A stretch of DNA of 59,985 nt. Source: a virus. Shown here one piece after another: positions 1 to 8,172 of this stretch (the stretch's first letter is position 1; the number at the start of each line of letters is the position of its first letter). The translations under genes were made by a program, and so were the position numbers. The DNA is taken from positions 1-59,985 of the IMG/VR virus record IMGVR_UViG_3300035698_017466. One strand, 5' to 3'. Under the pieces are notes generated by a model. The model was given only the letters and a program-made list of their open reading frames with translations. It was not told the DNA's origin and ran no database searches.

Positions 1-1037
1 CTGGTTCATTCGCTAATGTCGATGTTAATTACTTTGGTACGTTTAATACAGTTTTATCAGGCCAGGAAAAACAAGACCTATACACAACAGCCCGTTCCCC
101 GAATAAGTATGTAGGGGCGAGTAATGCTGCAGAATACACCGGAGATTTTTCTGCTGATGTAAATGGCTGGACACAAAATACAGGAGATGCAGATTTACAA
201 TTATCTGCACCAGTCACACAGGACGCAGTTACCGAAACAATGAAAATATACGCTAATGGAGGAGATAAAACCTGTCAGCTAGACAGGGATGCATCAATCT
301 TAGTTAGTGGGAAAGCATACAGGTTAACGTTTGATTATTTCGCAGAGACAAGTTCTGGCATAGCAAGTTTTGGCATTGGAGTTGCGTCTAATCGCTCACC
401 AGGGCTTGATGGAACATTTACATCTAATGCTATTACTGTTGTTGAAAATGCTTGGCAAACTGGGCAAACACTAGAGTTTGTAAATAGCACAAATAGGCCA
501 AATTTAGATTTTTGCACGTACACATCATCAGTAGGGCAAATGGTTGATGTATTACTCACAGGAAAGTCTTTCTATTTGAAGAATGTAGTACTTACTAGAA
601 TAGGCGAAGTAGTTGGCTTCTACCCAGAGAATATGACCCCTACCACATGGTACGGGACAAACGACATAACCGGAACCGTGAGTGGGGCAACGCTGATTAA
701 TAGTCCTGTAGTTACATACCAGAGTGGTAGAGCTTTAGCTATTCAAGGTACTGACATAGCTTCTGCTAATGATATAACTCTTGGTGATGGCAATTACTTT
801 GATATAACAGGCACTACGATAATCAACAGGATACTAGGTACTGGCTGGACAGCAGGCTCACAGGTTACATTGCAGTTTGACGCAAGTGTTACAGTTGATC
901 ATGGAACTGCTGCTGGAAGTAATTATTATGGCTTTAAATTATCTGGTGCTGGGGATATGAGTGCAACGGCAGACGATACATTAACACTAGTTTTTGATGG
1001 AGCATGGTGGAGAGAAGTGGCAAGGACAGTTATTTAA
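1..1037 (+). CDS. Tail-fibre-like structural protein, 5' partial
   Basis: The frame beginning at base 3 is open from the window edge to the TAA at 1035-1037, so the gene starts upstream; the ATG at 240 is internal. The visible ~344 residues are rich in T, S, G and N and read as beta-structured. The last ~90 residues (NYFDITG, TLTLVFDGAWWREV) resemble the C-terminal module shared by many phage fibre and tail-associated proteins; that is recalled family knowledge, not an alignment. Base composition is more GC-rich than the genes that follow, as is common for swapped receptor-binding genes. Function is inferred as virion fibre or host contact. Confidence 0.6.
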   Translation, partial: GSFANVDVNYFGTFNTVLSGQEKQDLYTTARSPNKYVGASNAAEYTGDFSADVNGWTQNTGDADLQLSAPVTQDAVTETMKIYANGGDKTCQLDRDASILVSGKAYRLTFDYFAETSSGIASFGIGVASNRSPGLDGTFTSNAITVVENAWQTGQTLEFVNSTNRPNLDFCTYTSSVGQMVDVLLTGKSFYLKNVVLTRIGEVVGFYPENMTPTTWYGTNDITGTVSGATLINSPVVTYQSGRALAIQGTDIASANDITLGDGNYFDITGTTIINRILGTGWTAGSQVTLQFDASVTVDHGTAAGSNYYGFKLSGAGDMSATADDTLTLVFDGAWWREVARTVI

Positions 1038-1082
1038 AAACCTGTAATAGAACAGGGAAATATTTATAAAAGGAGAAACACA

Positions 1083-1346
1083 ATGGATTTCACATTACCG
1101 AACACAATTGCAGTCCTTATGGGATTATCAGTACCGGCACTTATTGGGTGGTTAAAACAGAAAATTACTTCTAGTAATTGGCGTTTTGCTTTGGCTATTG
1201 GTTTATCAGCACTTATTGGAGTTCTTTCAGCTATTATATCTAAGACACCATTTGATCCAACACATCTTGCAGTATATGCTAGTGTAGTTATTGGATATGG
1301 TCAGACAGCATATAATATATGGAAACAGTTATTTGTTAAAAAATAA
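1083..1346 (+). CDS. Small two-helix membrane protein, holin-like
   Basis: The 87-residue product has two hydrophobic segments (about residues 7-25 and 36-52), a third weaker one near 64-80, and a basic C-terminus ending KQLFVKK. The start follows an AAAGGAG ribosome site. Size, topology and position beside a second membrane protein of a holin family fit a holin or antiholin, but no family is recognised with certainty. A hairpin follows the stop. Confidence 0.6.
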   Translation: MDFTLPNTIAVLMGLSVPALIGWLKQKITSSNWRFALAIGLSALIGVLSAIISKTPFDPTHLAVYASVVIGYGQTAYNIWKQLFVKK

Positions 1347-1363
1347 AGAGTTGTTCTCCTAAA

Positions 1364-1397
1364 GAGAGTGGGGGGTTTCTCCCTTTCCCCCATTCTC
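1364..1397 (+). terminator. Hairpin after the holin-like gene
   Basis: An 11-base arm at 1364-1374 (GAGAGTGGGGG) pairs with 1387-1397 (CCCCCATTCTC), with one G-U pair and a 12-base loop. It follows the stop of the gene above. The downstream T-run is poor (CTTACTTTTAT), so it may be a weak terminator or an mRNA-stabilising hairpin. Confidence 0.5.
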
Positions 1398-1423
1398 ACC
1401 CCTTACTTTTATAGAGGTGCTTT

Positions 1424-1627
1424 ATGTCAGAAAAATTTTTACAATTAGTGCAAGAGACATTAGATAAAGAAGAATTTGATGAGTTAGTAAAGAGAATACT
1501 TGAAGCACACCCTGAGAGTAAAAGTGGAGAAGATACTTGTCCATATTTACCTCCTATGGACCCATTATGTATTGTTATGGGGAGTAGTTGGTGTACTTGG
1601 ATACCTAAGGGGGGTTGTGCAGGATGA
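1424..1627 (+). CDS. Hypothetical 67-residue Cys-rich protein
   Basis: The ATG follows a GAGGTGCTTT ribosome site. The N-terminal 30 residues are an acidic amphipathic helix. The C-terminal half carries four cysteines, a Pro-rich patch (CPYLPPMDP) and a Gly-rich end (KGGCAG). No family is recognised. The TGA stop overlaps the ATG of the cupin gene, so the two are translationally coupled. Confidence 0.55.
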   Translation: MSEKFLQLVQETLDKEEFDELVKRILEAHPESKSGEDTCPYLPPMDPLCIVMGSSWCTWIPKGGCAG

Positions 1628-2055
1628 GTGCTCTAGTTAAAAGAGTATTGCATGGTCCTTCTCAAAGGAAGTTAGATGTATTAAATGTAGAGTATAATAC
1701 ACAGATGCAAGAATTAAAAGATCTTATTACATCCACTGGCGAAGGAGAAGTAGTTTATAATAATGATATTGAAGGTAAGTGTTTACTATCAAATAAAGAT
1801 GTAGCTGTTCAAAAAGTATTTATGGAAAAGGGGGAAGTTTTTCCAGAACATGCTCATCCAAACTGCCTTGAATGGATATACATTTTATCTGGAAAATTAA
1901 AGTATGTAAAGGGAAACAAAGAAATTATTTTTAACCCTGGTGATTGGGATATTATAGGAAGGTCTGCAGAAGTACATGGAAGTACTGCTATTGAAGATAC
2001 AATAGTTATCGCTACAACTATTCCAAAAGACAGGGGATATCCCACAAATGGCTAA
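1624..2055 (+). CDS. Cupin-domain protein
   Basis: The ATG at 1624 lies 9 bases after AAGGGGGG; an in-frame TTG at 1615 has no room for a ribosome site. The 143-residue product contains a cupin barrel from about residue 58: the first motif reads EHAHPNCLEWIYILSGKL (His-x-His with a downstream Glu) and the second contains NPGDW followed by VHGST, which supplies the last His. These are the usual metal ligands. Small single-domain cupins bind metals and may be isomerases, dioxygenases or sugar-binding proteins; the substrate cannot be told. Its place among lysis-type membrane genes is odd. Confidence 0.75.
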   Translation: MSALVKRVLHGPSQRKLDVLNVEYNTQMQELKDLITSTGEGEVVYNNDIEGKCLLSNKDVAVQKVFMEKGEVFPEHAHPNCLEWIYILSGKLKYVKGNKEIIFNPGDWDIIGRSAEVHGSTAIEDTIVIATTIPKDRGYPTNG

Positions 2056-2236
2056 ACAAGATGAGATTAATGGAAAATTATTAAATGCAGTTGATACTGT
2101 AGAAAAGATTCAGGCTATACACGGGGATAGTATATTAAAGAATACAGTTGCAGTAAGAGTAATATTTATAGTTTTATCTTTAGTAGTAAGTACATTTGGA
2201 CTTATAGAAATTTTTAATAGATTAGCAGGTAGGTAA
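2048..2236 (+). CDS. Small single-span membrane protein
   Basis: The 62-residue protein has a polar, amphipathic N-terminal 33 residues and one hydrophobic segment (about residues 35-56), with a basic tail. The ATG overlaps the end of the cupin gene by 8 bases and the stop is 2 bases before the next start, so it is part of a tightly packed operon with the 3TM holin-type gene. Role unknown; a holin accessory or antiholin is possible. Confidence 0.55.
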   Translation: MAKQDEINGKLLNAVDTVEKIQAIHGDSILKNTVAVRVIFIVLSLVVSTFGLIEIFNRLAGR

Positions 2237-2238
2237 AA

Positions 2239-2688
2239 ATGAGTTGGGTAACAGATTTATTTACAGGGGGAGTTTCTTCAGTAGTTGATTCAGTAGGAGA
2301 TATGATTGATAAATTATCTACTACGAAAGAAGAAAAGAACCAATTTAAATTAGATTTTGCAAAAGAAATGAATAGGTTTAAAGAAATTCAGTTAACAGCA
2401 ACTTCTAATTATGATGCAGAGATAACTAAACGGCATGTAGCAGATATGGCTTCAGATAGTTGGTTGTCCAAAAATATTCGTCCGTTTACATTAGCATTTT
2501 TAACTTTTTTTGTTATGCTTTTAGCTTACTTAACACTATTTATTTTAGATGCTAGTCAAGAGGCTTTAGTAGAGCCGTGGTTACAATTATTTACAGTACT
2601 AATGGGTACAGTATATGCTTTTTACTTTGGTAGTAGAGGGTTAGAGAAGATTCAAGAAATTAAATCAAATAGTAAAAAAGGGGAGTAG
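2239..2688 (+). CDS. Holin of the GTA/3TM type
   Basis: The 149-residue protein has an amphipathic N-terminus, a charged coiled middle and hydrophobic segments near 85-104 and 116-130, ending in a basic tail. The pattern SDSWLSKNIRPFTLAFL followed by the membrane segments and FYFGSRGLEKI matches what I recall of the holin family with three transmembrane segments described from gene transfer agents. It would form inner-membrane lesions that let the endolysin (33045-33539) reach peptidoglycan. The endolysin is 30 kb away in the same orientation. Confidence 0.7.
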   Translation: MSWVTDLFTGGVSSVVDSVGDMIDKLSTTKEEKNQFKLDFAKEMNRFKEIQLTATSNYDAEITKRHVADMASDSWLSKNIRPFTLAFLTFFVMLLAYLTLFILDASQEALVEPWLQLFTVLMGTVYAFYFGSRGLEKIQEIKSNSKKGE

Positions 2689-2691
2689 TTT

Positions 2692-2997
2692 ATGGAAAAG
2701 CAATTAGAAACATATGTAGATGTACAGATGGAAGTAATTAAGAAAGCACATGAAGAGTATAGTAAAGAGTTAACTCTTATTGAACAGCAAAGACAACAGG
2801 GAGAAAAAAGAAAGAATACTGTTATAGCTGAATTAAATGCACTTAATGGAAGATTGATAGAGCTTATTGCTATTAAGACAGGGAAGTACATGGAAGTAGT
2901 TGAGGCACAGAAGAAAGAAGATCCACCTTTGATAAAAGCACTTAAAAAAGAACAAGTAGAAGAAGCAAAGTGTGAGGAAAATCCAGTAATAGATTAA
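2692..2997 (+). CDS. Coiled-coil protein, apparently truncated by an in-frame stop
   Basis: The 101-residue product is almost entirely charged alpha-helix (residues 1-70 coiled coil, rich in E, K and Q). The TAA at 2995-2997 is followed in the same frame by 39 more open codons to a second TAA at 3115-3117. These codons contain no start, have the same K/E/P-rich, A/T-ending codon use, and read like a natural continuation. The simplest reading is a nonsense mutation in a ~140-residue gene; readthrough or a base error cannot be excluded. Role unknown; it sits beside the holin gene. Confidence 0.6.
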   Translation: MEKQLETYVDVQMEVIKKAHEEYSKELTLIEQQRQQGEKRKNTVIAELNALNGRLIELIAIKTGKYMEVVEAQKKEDPPLIKALKKEQVEEAKCEENPVID

Positions 2998-3135
2998 TTT
3001 AAAGTTATTTCTGTAGAACCTACTGCATTTAAGGAAAATAAGGATAAACCTATTCCTCCTAAAGTAAGAAAGGTTAAAGAGGGAGAGCAGTCTGAGAAAC
3101 CAGAAGTTTCTGAATAATTTAGTAAGGGGATTATA

Positions 3136-4362
3136 ATGGAGAACTTTACAGATTTATTATGTCCAGAGTGTAATACAGCTACTCTGAGCAAAGCAGGAAA
3201 AAGGGAAACAAAATCAAAGGGTAATGTACAAAGATATTATTGTTCAGAATGTAAACATACAACGTCAGATCCTGTTGTTATTGAAGAAACAATAGATAAT
3301 CACATAAGAACAAAAGTACAGAAACAGAAATTTCAAGATAAAACTAGAGTAGCAAATAAAGATTTTAGAGAAGTGAGTAGAATTTATAACGCAGTTGAAG
3401 AGTTAAATAATACAACAGTTGATATTCTTTCTAAAGACACGTTTACAAAATTTACTAAATATCATGTGGATAAAAGAGATGGTAAAGGTGGAGTTATTCA
3501 GATCGGTGATTGGCATGGTAATGAGGAAGTAAATCTTAAAAGTAATGTTTATAATTTTGATGTTTTAAGTAAAAGAGCTCAAAAACTAGCACATAATGCA
3601 ATACCTTTTTTTAAAATGCATGGTGTTAAATCTATATTTCTTGCTAGTACAGGAGATATGATAAATTCAGATAGGCGATTAGATGAGTCAACTACACAGT
3701 CATATAATAGAGTAAGTGCATTTTTATGTGTTGCTGATATCTTAAAGTCTTTAATTCTTGATTTAAATGGTGCAGGTTTTAATGTTTACTTTGGTGGTGT
3801 ATGTGGTAATGAGAGTAGGGTCCATGAAGAGATGGGTTTTTCAGATGTGCTTGTAACTAATAATTATGATTATGCTATTTACAATATTTTACAGGAAAAA
3901 TTTAAAGGTTCTAAAGGAGTAACATTTATTCAGGGTGATCCTAAAGAACTTGTTGTGAATGTGAATGGTCAAAACATTTTAGTTATTCATGGAGAAGAAG
4001 CAATTTTTAATGGGGATGTTGAGAAAGGTACTACTCGATTAATTGGTAAATATGCAAATATGGGAGTTATAATTGACTTTGTTTTATTTGGTCATTTGCA
4101 TTATGCCAGAATAGGTGAGAATTTTGCTAGAAACTCTTCAATGGTTGGAAGTAATGGTTATTCAGATAGAGCATTACATTTAATTAGTAAAGCTTCTCAG
4201 AACCTTCATGTTGTAGAAAAGGATGGGATGCATTCTATAAAGATTGATTTACAAAGTGTTAAGGGGTATAAAGGGTATGCTTATAATAAGCGTTGGATTG
4301 CTTATAATTCACAAGCAGATAGACAAAGAGCATTAACCACTATATATAAAGTGGTAATATAA
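3136..4362 (+). CDS. Metallophosphoesterase with N-terminal zinc ribbon
   Basis: The 408-residue protein starts with a zinc ribbon (C9, C12, C36, C39) of the kind seen at the front of transposases. It continues as a calcineurin-like phosphoesterase: D125-x-H127 (GDWHGN), GD at 173-174, GNE at 224-226, H285 (VIHGEE) and H320-x-H322 (FGHLH). The binuclear metal site therefore appears complete. A nuclease or phosphodiesterase acting on DNA or RNA is the likely activity; the ribbon suggests nucleic acid binding. The gene lies just upstream of the portal, so a role in packaging or DNA processing is possible but inferred. It is not close to the SbcD-like protein at 39715-40632. Confidence 0.75.
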   Translation: MENFTDLLCPECNTATLSKAGKRETKSKGNVQRYYCSECKHTTSDPVVIEETIDNHIRTKVQKQKFQDKTRVANKDFREVSRIYNAVEELNNTTVDILSKDTFTKFTKYHVDKRDGKGGVIQIGDWHGNEEVNLKSNVYNFDVLSKRAQKLAHNAIPFFKMHGVKSIFLASTGDMINSDRRLDESTTQSYNRVSAFLCVADILKSLILDLNGAGFNVYFGGVCGNESRVHEEMGFSDVLVTNNYDYAIYNILQEKFKGSKGVTFIQGDPKELVVNVNGQNILVIHGEEAIFNGDVEKGTTRLIGKYANMGVIIDFVLFGHLHYARIGENFARNSSMVGSNGYSDRALHLISKASQNLHVVEKDGMHSIKIDLQSVKGYKGYAYNKRWIAYNSQADRQRALTTIYKVVI

Positions 4363-4374
4363 GGGAGAAAATAT

Positions 4375-4695
4375 ATGACTTTAATTTTATTAGGAATAGT
4401 AGCATTTATTCAAAATATGATGTTCACTTGGGCAAGTAGAAGTAGAAATAGTGGATCTCCAGGATATCACTTTTTTGCAGCATTAGGTAGTAACAGCACA
4501 TGGTTTATTTGTAATTTTTTCTTAATCCTTCCTAAGATGCTAGATGTGTTTAAGAATGGAAATTTTAATGATCAATTAGTTGTTATGCTTGTGTATGTTA
4601 TTTGTACTTCTTTGGGTTCATGTTTAATGATGAAGATATTATTAAAGAAAGAAAAAGGTAATAAACGGGTAGGAGCAACTAATGACAGTGAATGA
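4375..4695 (+). CDS. Hypothetical membrane protein, 106 residues
   Basis: Three hydrophobic segments are visible (about residues 2-18, 42-56 and 69-91), followed by a strongly basic tail (KKEKGNKR). The start follows GGGAGAAAATAT. No family is recognised. It overlaps the next small gene by 14 bases, and both encode membrane proteins just before the portal gene. Confidence 0.55.
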   Translation: MTLILLGIVAFIQNMMFTWASRSRNSGSPGYHFFAALGSNSTWFICNFFLILPKMLDVFKNGNFNDQLVVMLVYVICTSLGSCLMMKILLKKEKGNKRVGATNDSE

Positions 4696-4828
4696 TATTA
4701 TATATATGTTACTAGATCATATAGGTACTGGAGTTAAATGGAATATGATTTTTTTAGGTTTTTTTGGTAGCATATTTTTTATAGTTAAGAAATTTTTCCC
4801 TAACTTGCTGAAGATGACTAAGGGCTAA
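4682..4828 (+). CDS. Small membrane protein, 48 residues
   Basis: A short frame from the ATG at 4682 to the TAA at 4826 encodes 48 residues with one strong hydrophobic segment (about residues 22-37, IFLGFFGSIFFIV) and a basic end (KKFFPNLLKMTKG). A GGAG ribosome site precedes the start at proper spacing, and its stop is 5 bases before the portal gene. Codon use matches its neighbours. Function unknown. Confidence 0.5.
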   Translation: MTVNDIIYMLLDHIGTGVKWNMIFLGFFGSIFFIVKKFFPNLLKMTKG

Positions 4829-4833
4829 TATAT

Positions 4834-6933
4834 ATGTATATGAATATGTTTGAGAAACTGTTTATTAATAGAGTAAATAAATCTAGCATAGATGCACGAT
4901 GGTTTAAAAACCTTGTCTCTCCAGATAGTTCAGTTTCTGATGATCCTTATGGTAAAAGTGCATTAGCATATTCATGTATAAGTTACACAGGAAGAGCTAT
5001 TAGTCAAGTTCCTCTTATTGAAGAGAGGAGAGTTAATACTAGGTGGGAAGCAGTTTTAAATTCCCCCTATACTAGAGCATTTGAGAATCCTAATGATGTT
5101 ACAGAGGCAGACACTTTTAAGGAGTCTTTGGTAGGTCATTTACTTTTAGATGGAAATGTTTGGGTATATCCAGTATTTGGCAGTGATAAGAAAAAGGATA
5201 TTCCTGATGTATGGGCAATTAAACAAGAATATATTAAGGCTGTAAAAAAAGCTAATGGAAGACTAGATTATTGGAAATTTTCCCCTTCAGGTAAATTTTC
5301 AGAAGAAGATAATAAAAACATAATAAAGATTCCTGCAAGTGATATAGCTCATATTAAGTTTTGGAATCCTAATGATTTAATTTTAGGACAGAGTCCTTCA
5401 AAAGCAGGAAAACTTCCATTAGGTAGTGATTATAAAGCATCGATGTATAATGATTTATTTTTTGAAAATGGAGCATCTATTAGTGGAGCTCTTACAACAG
5501 ATAAGATAGTTAATGATAGTTCTTTTAAACGGCTTACAGAGCAGTTTACTAGTAAACATCAAGGGTATAAGAATGCACACCAGATAGCTGTGCTGGATAG
5601 TGGATTAAAATACACTCCTATGGGTATTACTCAAAAGGATATGGATTATCTTAATTTAAGAAAGTATAGTCGTGAAGAGATTATAACTCTTTATGGAATG
5701 AAACCTTCTATTCTTGGATTAACAGAAAAAATTAATTTTGCAACTACAGTGCAGATGAAAAAAGATTGGTGGACCACTACTAATATTCCTATAATGAGGA
5801 AAATTCAGAATGCACTTACTATTCTTTTCTTTGGTAAAGATCCAAATAGAAGACTTATTTTTGATATTAGTTCTATTGAAGCATTACAAGATGAGTATAA
5901 AGAAAAAGTAGAGAACTATTATAAGTTAGTAAATACAGGTGTTCCGCCTAAAGATGCTAATGAGACATTGAATATGCATCTTCCTCGTTTTGCTGGTGAT
6001 GATATAGGTATGGTTCCAATGAATTATGTTCCTAGAGCAGATGCTGCTTCAGGTATATATGCTGCAGGAGCAACAGTAGTTACTGATGAGAGTGGAGAAA
6101 AAGCCACTATTACCTATCCTGCTAAAAAAGAGGTTAAGCAACAGGAAGTAGTAACAAAAACAAAGAAACAAATCATGCTGGAATTAAGGTGGAAGAGCTT
6201 AATGGAAACCTTTTTTCCCATAGAGAAAATGTTTGAGAGTAAAGTTAAACGGGTATTTATGGAGATGCGAGTAGCTTCTTTAGCAGTTATTAAAAAAGAT
6301 ATTGATACTTCTCTTACAAAAATACAGAAAAAAGATTTAGAAGATTTAGAGGAATTAGATTTTTTAGAATTTGAAGATTTAATGGCTGCTTTTACTGCTG
6401 CTATTTACTTGCTTGCAGTTAAAGAAGGCTGGGCTACAATGGTAGCAGAGTTAGGTGTAGCCCTACCATTTGATATAAATAATGTAGAAATTCAATATTT
6501 TTTACAAACAAAACCAAATAAAATTAGAGGTATTGTAGAGACTGTACGAAGAGAGATTATAGCTAGTATACAAGTAGGTAAAGATAATGGTGAGAGTTTT
6601 GATCAGATTATTGCACGAATAAAAAAAGTATATAATGGAGCTTCTAATAGAGCAAAAAATATAGCTATAACAGAGATAATGGGTTCAGCTAATTTTGCTA
6701 GACATTTAGTTTTAGTTGGAAGTGGGTTTGATTATAAAAGATGGATTACTGCATTTGATGAAAAGGTTAGAGAATTACACGCCCCAATGCATGAAGTTAT
6801 TATTTCTATTGATGAAGCTTGGGTAATGCCTAATGGTGAGTCTTTAGAGTATCCCGGAGATTGGAATGCTTCAGCACAAAATACTGTGGGATGTAGATGT
6901 ATTGAAGATGGTGTAAAGACTTTAGAAGGATAA
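4834..6933 (+). CDS. Portal protein fused to a MuF-type head morphogenesis domain
   Basis: The 699-residue protein has an HK97-type portal N-terminal ~420 residues (YSCISYTGRAISQVPL, GNVWVYP, GMKPSILGL). After a linker, the last ~200 residues are SPP1 gp7/Mu F-like, with the closing signature of that domain (HAPMHE, then NTVGCRC). The portal forms the dodecameric ring at the vertex through which DNA is packaged; MuF proteins are minor head components, often injected or used in assembly. The two are usually separate neighbouring genes, so the fusion fixes their stoichiometry. The start at 4834 follows AAGGGC; two in-frame ATGs lie within 15 bases. Confidence 0.85.
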   Translation: MYMNMFEKLFINRVNKSSIDARWFKNLVSPDSSVSDDPYGKSALAYSCISYTGRAISQVPLIEERRVNTRWEAVLNSPYTRAFENPNDVTEADTFKESLVGHLLLDGNVWVYPVFGSDKKKDIPDVWAIKQEYIKAVKKANGRLDYWKFSPSGKFSEEDNKNIIKIPASDIAHIKFWNPNDLILGQSPSKAGKLPLGSDYKASMYNDLFFENGASISGALTTDKIVNDSSFKRLTEQFTSKHQGYKNAHQIAVLDSGLKYTPMGITQKDMDYLNLRKYSREEIITLYGMKPSILGLTEKINFATTVQMKKDWWTTTNIPIMRKIQNALTILFFGKDPNRRLIFDISSIEALQDEYKEKVENYYKLVNTGVPPKDANETLNMHLPRFAGDDIGMVPMNYVPRADAASGIYAAGATVVTDESGEKATITYPAKKEVKQQEVVTKTKKQIMLELRWKSLMETFFPIEKMFESKVKRVFMEMRVASLAVIKKDIDTSLTKIQKKDLEDLEELDFLEFEDLMAAFTAAIYLLAVKEGWATMVAELGVALPFDINNVEIQYFLQTKPNKIRGIVETVRREIIASIQVGKDNGESFDQIIARIKKVYNGASNRAKNIAITEIMGSANFARHLVLVGSGFDYKRWITAFDEKVRELHAPMHEVIISIDEAWVMPNGESLEYPGDWNASAQNTVGCRCIEDGVKTLEG

Positions 6934-6945
6934 AAGGAGTATATA

Positions 6946-8172
6946 ATGGCAGAAAAATTAGTATTACCTGATGGTAAAAAAATTCTTACAAGAGACTTTA
7001 CAAATGTAATAAAAAGTGTCGATGTAAATAAACGTCAAATAGTTATGCGGGGAACAGATGAGACTGTAGATAGACAAGGTGAAGTAGTAATGATGAGTGG
7101 TTGGGATCTTAAGAATTATCTTAAGAATCCAGTATTTCTTTGGGCTCATGATTATGGTAGTGTACCTTTAGCTGCAGCTAGTAAAGTTATTAAGAAAAAA
7201 GGTTCAGATCCTCATTTGTTATTTTATTTAGATTGGCCTACAAAGGAATTATTTCCTTTTGCAGATATGATTCTTAATTTATACCAGGAGAAAATAATTA
7301 ATGCTTCTTCAGTAGGATTTTTTCCATTAAAGTCTGAGAATATGGATGAAGATGCAGAATCTTATTGGGCTCCACAGAGATATTTAAAGCAAGATTTGCT
7401 TGAGCTTTCAGGTTGTGCTGTTCCTTGTAATCCAAATGCTGTTCAGAGTGCTGTAAAAAGTATTGGTGGGATAAAAGCATGGGTAGAGTATATTATAGGT
7501 GAGCAAAAGCATATGTCTGCTCCAGATAATGCAGATGATATTTTAGAAGAGGTGGATAAATTGAGACAAAATGTTGAGTTTATAGATGAAACAAAGAAGA
7601 CACAAGTAGTTATTGATGGTAATAAAGATGAAGTTTTTGAAACAAGTAAGAGCGAAGAAGTTAAAGCAGTTGAAGAAGTTCTAGTTAATCCTAATGGGAA
7701 ATTTGATGAAGATTCTCATTATACAAAAGTTGAAAATTCAGATGAGTTAATTGAGGAACTAGAAAAAGATATAACAGAAGAGGAGATTAAAGAAATTGAT
7801 GAGGAAGATGCTGTAGTAAGAGATGCTGAAAAAGCTATGAGTTTAGATTATGAAATAGAAGTAAATGGGAATCCTGTAGAAGATTTTAGAATGGAAGAGT
7901 TTGATATTGAAGATAATTCAGGGATTAAAATTTACGTTAATTATAAGGAAGTAGAAGTGGAAGATGAAGTTAATTCTTCAGTGGAGTCCTTGGATGATAA
8001 ATCCATAGAGGACAAATGCACAGAGGAGGATATAACTAAATACAAAGCAACACTATTTCCAGAGAAAGCTGAAGTAGAGAAAGAAATTGAAGGTAAGCTT
8101 ACGTCTGAAGAGATTACAAAGCTTATTCCTTTGGTTAAACAAGTAGAACAAGTAATAAAGGATAATATATAA
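6946..8172 (+). CDS. HK97-family prohead protease with long acidic tail
   Basis: Residues 1-185 match the S78 prohead maturation protease family: VDRQGEVV, H68 in LWAHDYG, Ser in SSVGF near 121-122, and the ELSGCAVPCNPNA segment. Residues 190-408 are extremely acidic and low in complexity, resembling a scaffolding or delta-type region that fills the prohead before cleavage; that assignment is inferred from composition. The gene lies between portal and major capsid protein as usual, and its stop overlaps the capsid start. A second, ClpP-type protease is encoded at 35812-36423. Confidence 0.82.
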   Translation: MAEKLVLPDGKKILTRDFTNVIKSVDVNKRQIVMRGTDETVDRQGEVVMMSGWDLKNYLKNPVFLWAHDYGSVPLAAASKVIKKKGSDPHLLFYLDWPTKELFPFADMILNLYQEKIINASSVGFFPLKSENMDEDAESYWAPQRYLKQDLLELSGCAVPCNPNAVQSAVKSIGGIKAWVEYIIGEQKHMSAPDNADDILEEVDKLRQNVEFIDETKKTQVVIDGNKDEVFETSKSEEVKAVEEVLVNPNGKFDEDSHYTKVENSDELIEELEKDITEEEIKEIDEEDAVVRDAEKAMSLDYEIEVNGNPVEDFRMEEFDIEDNSGIKIYVNYKEVEVEDEVNSSVESLDDKSIEDKCTEEDITKYKATLFPEKAEVEKEIEGKLTSEEITKLIPLVKQVEQVIKDNI

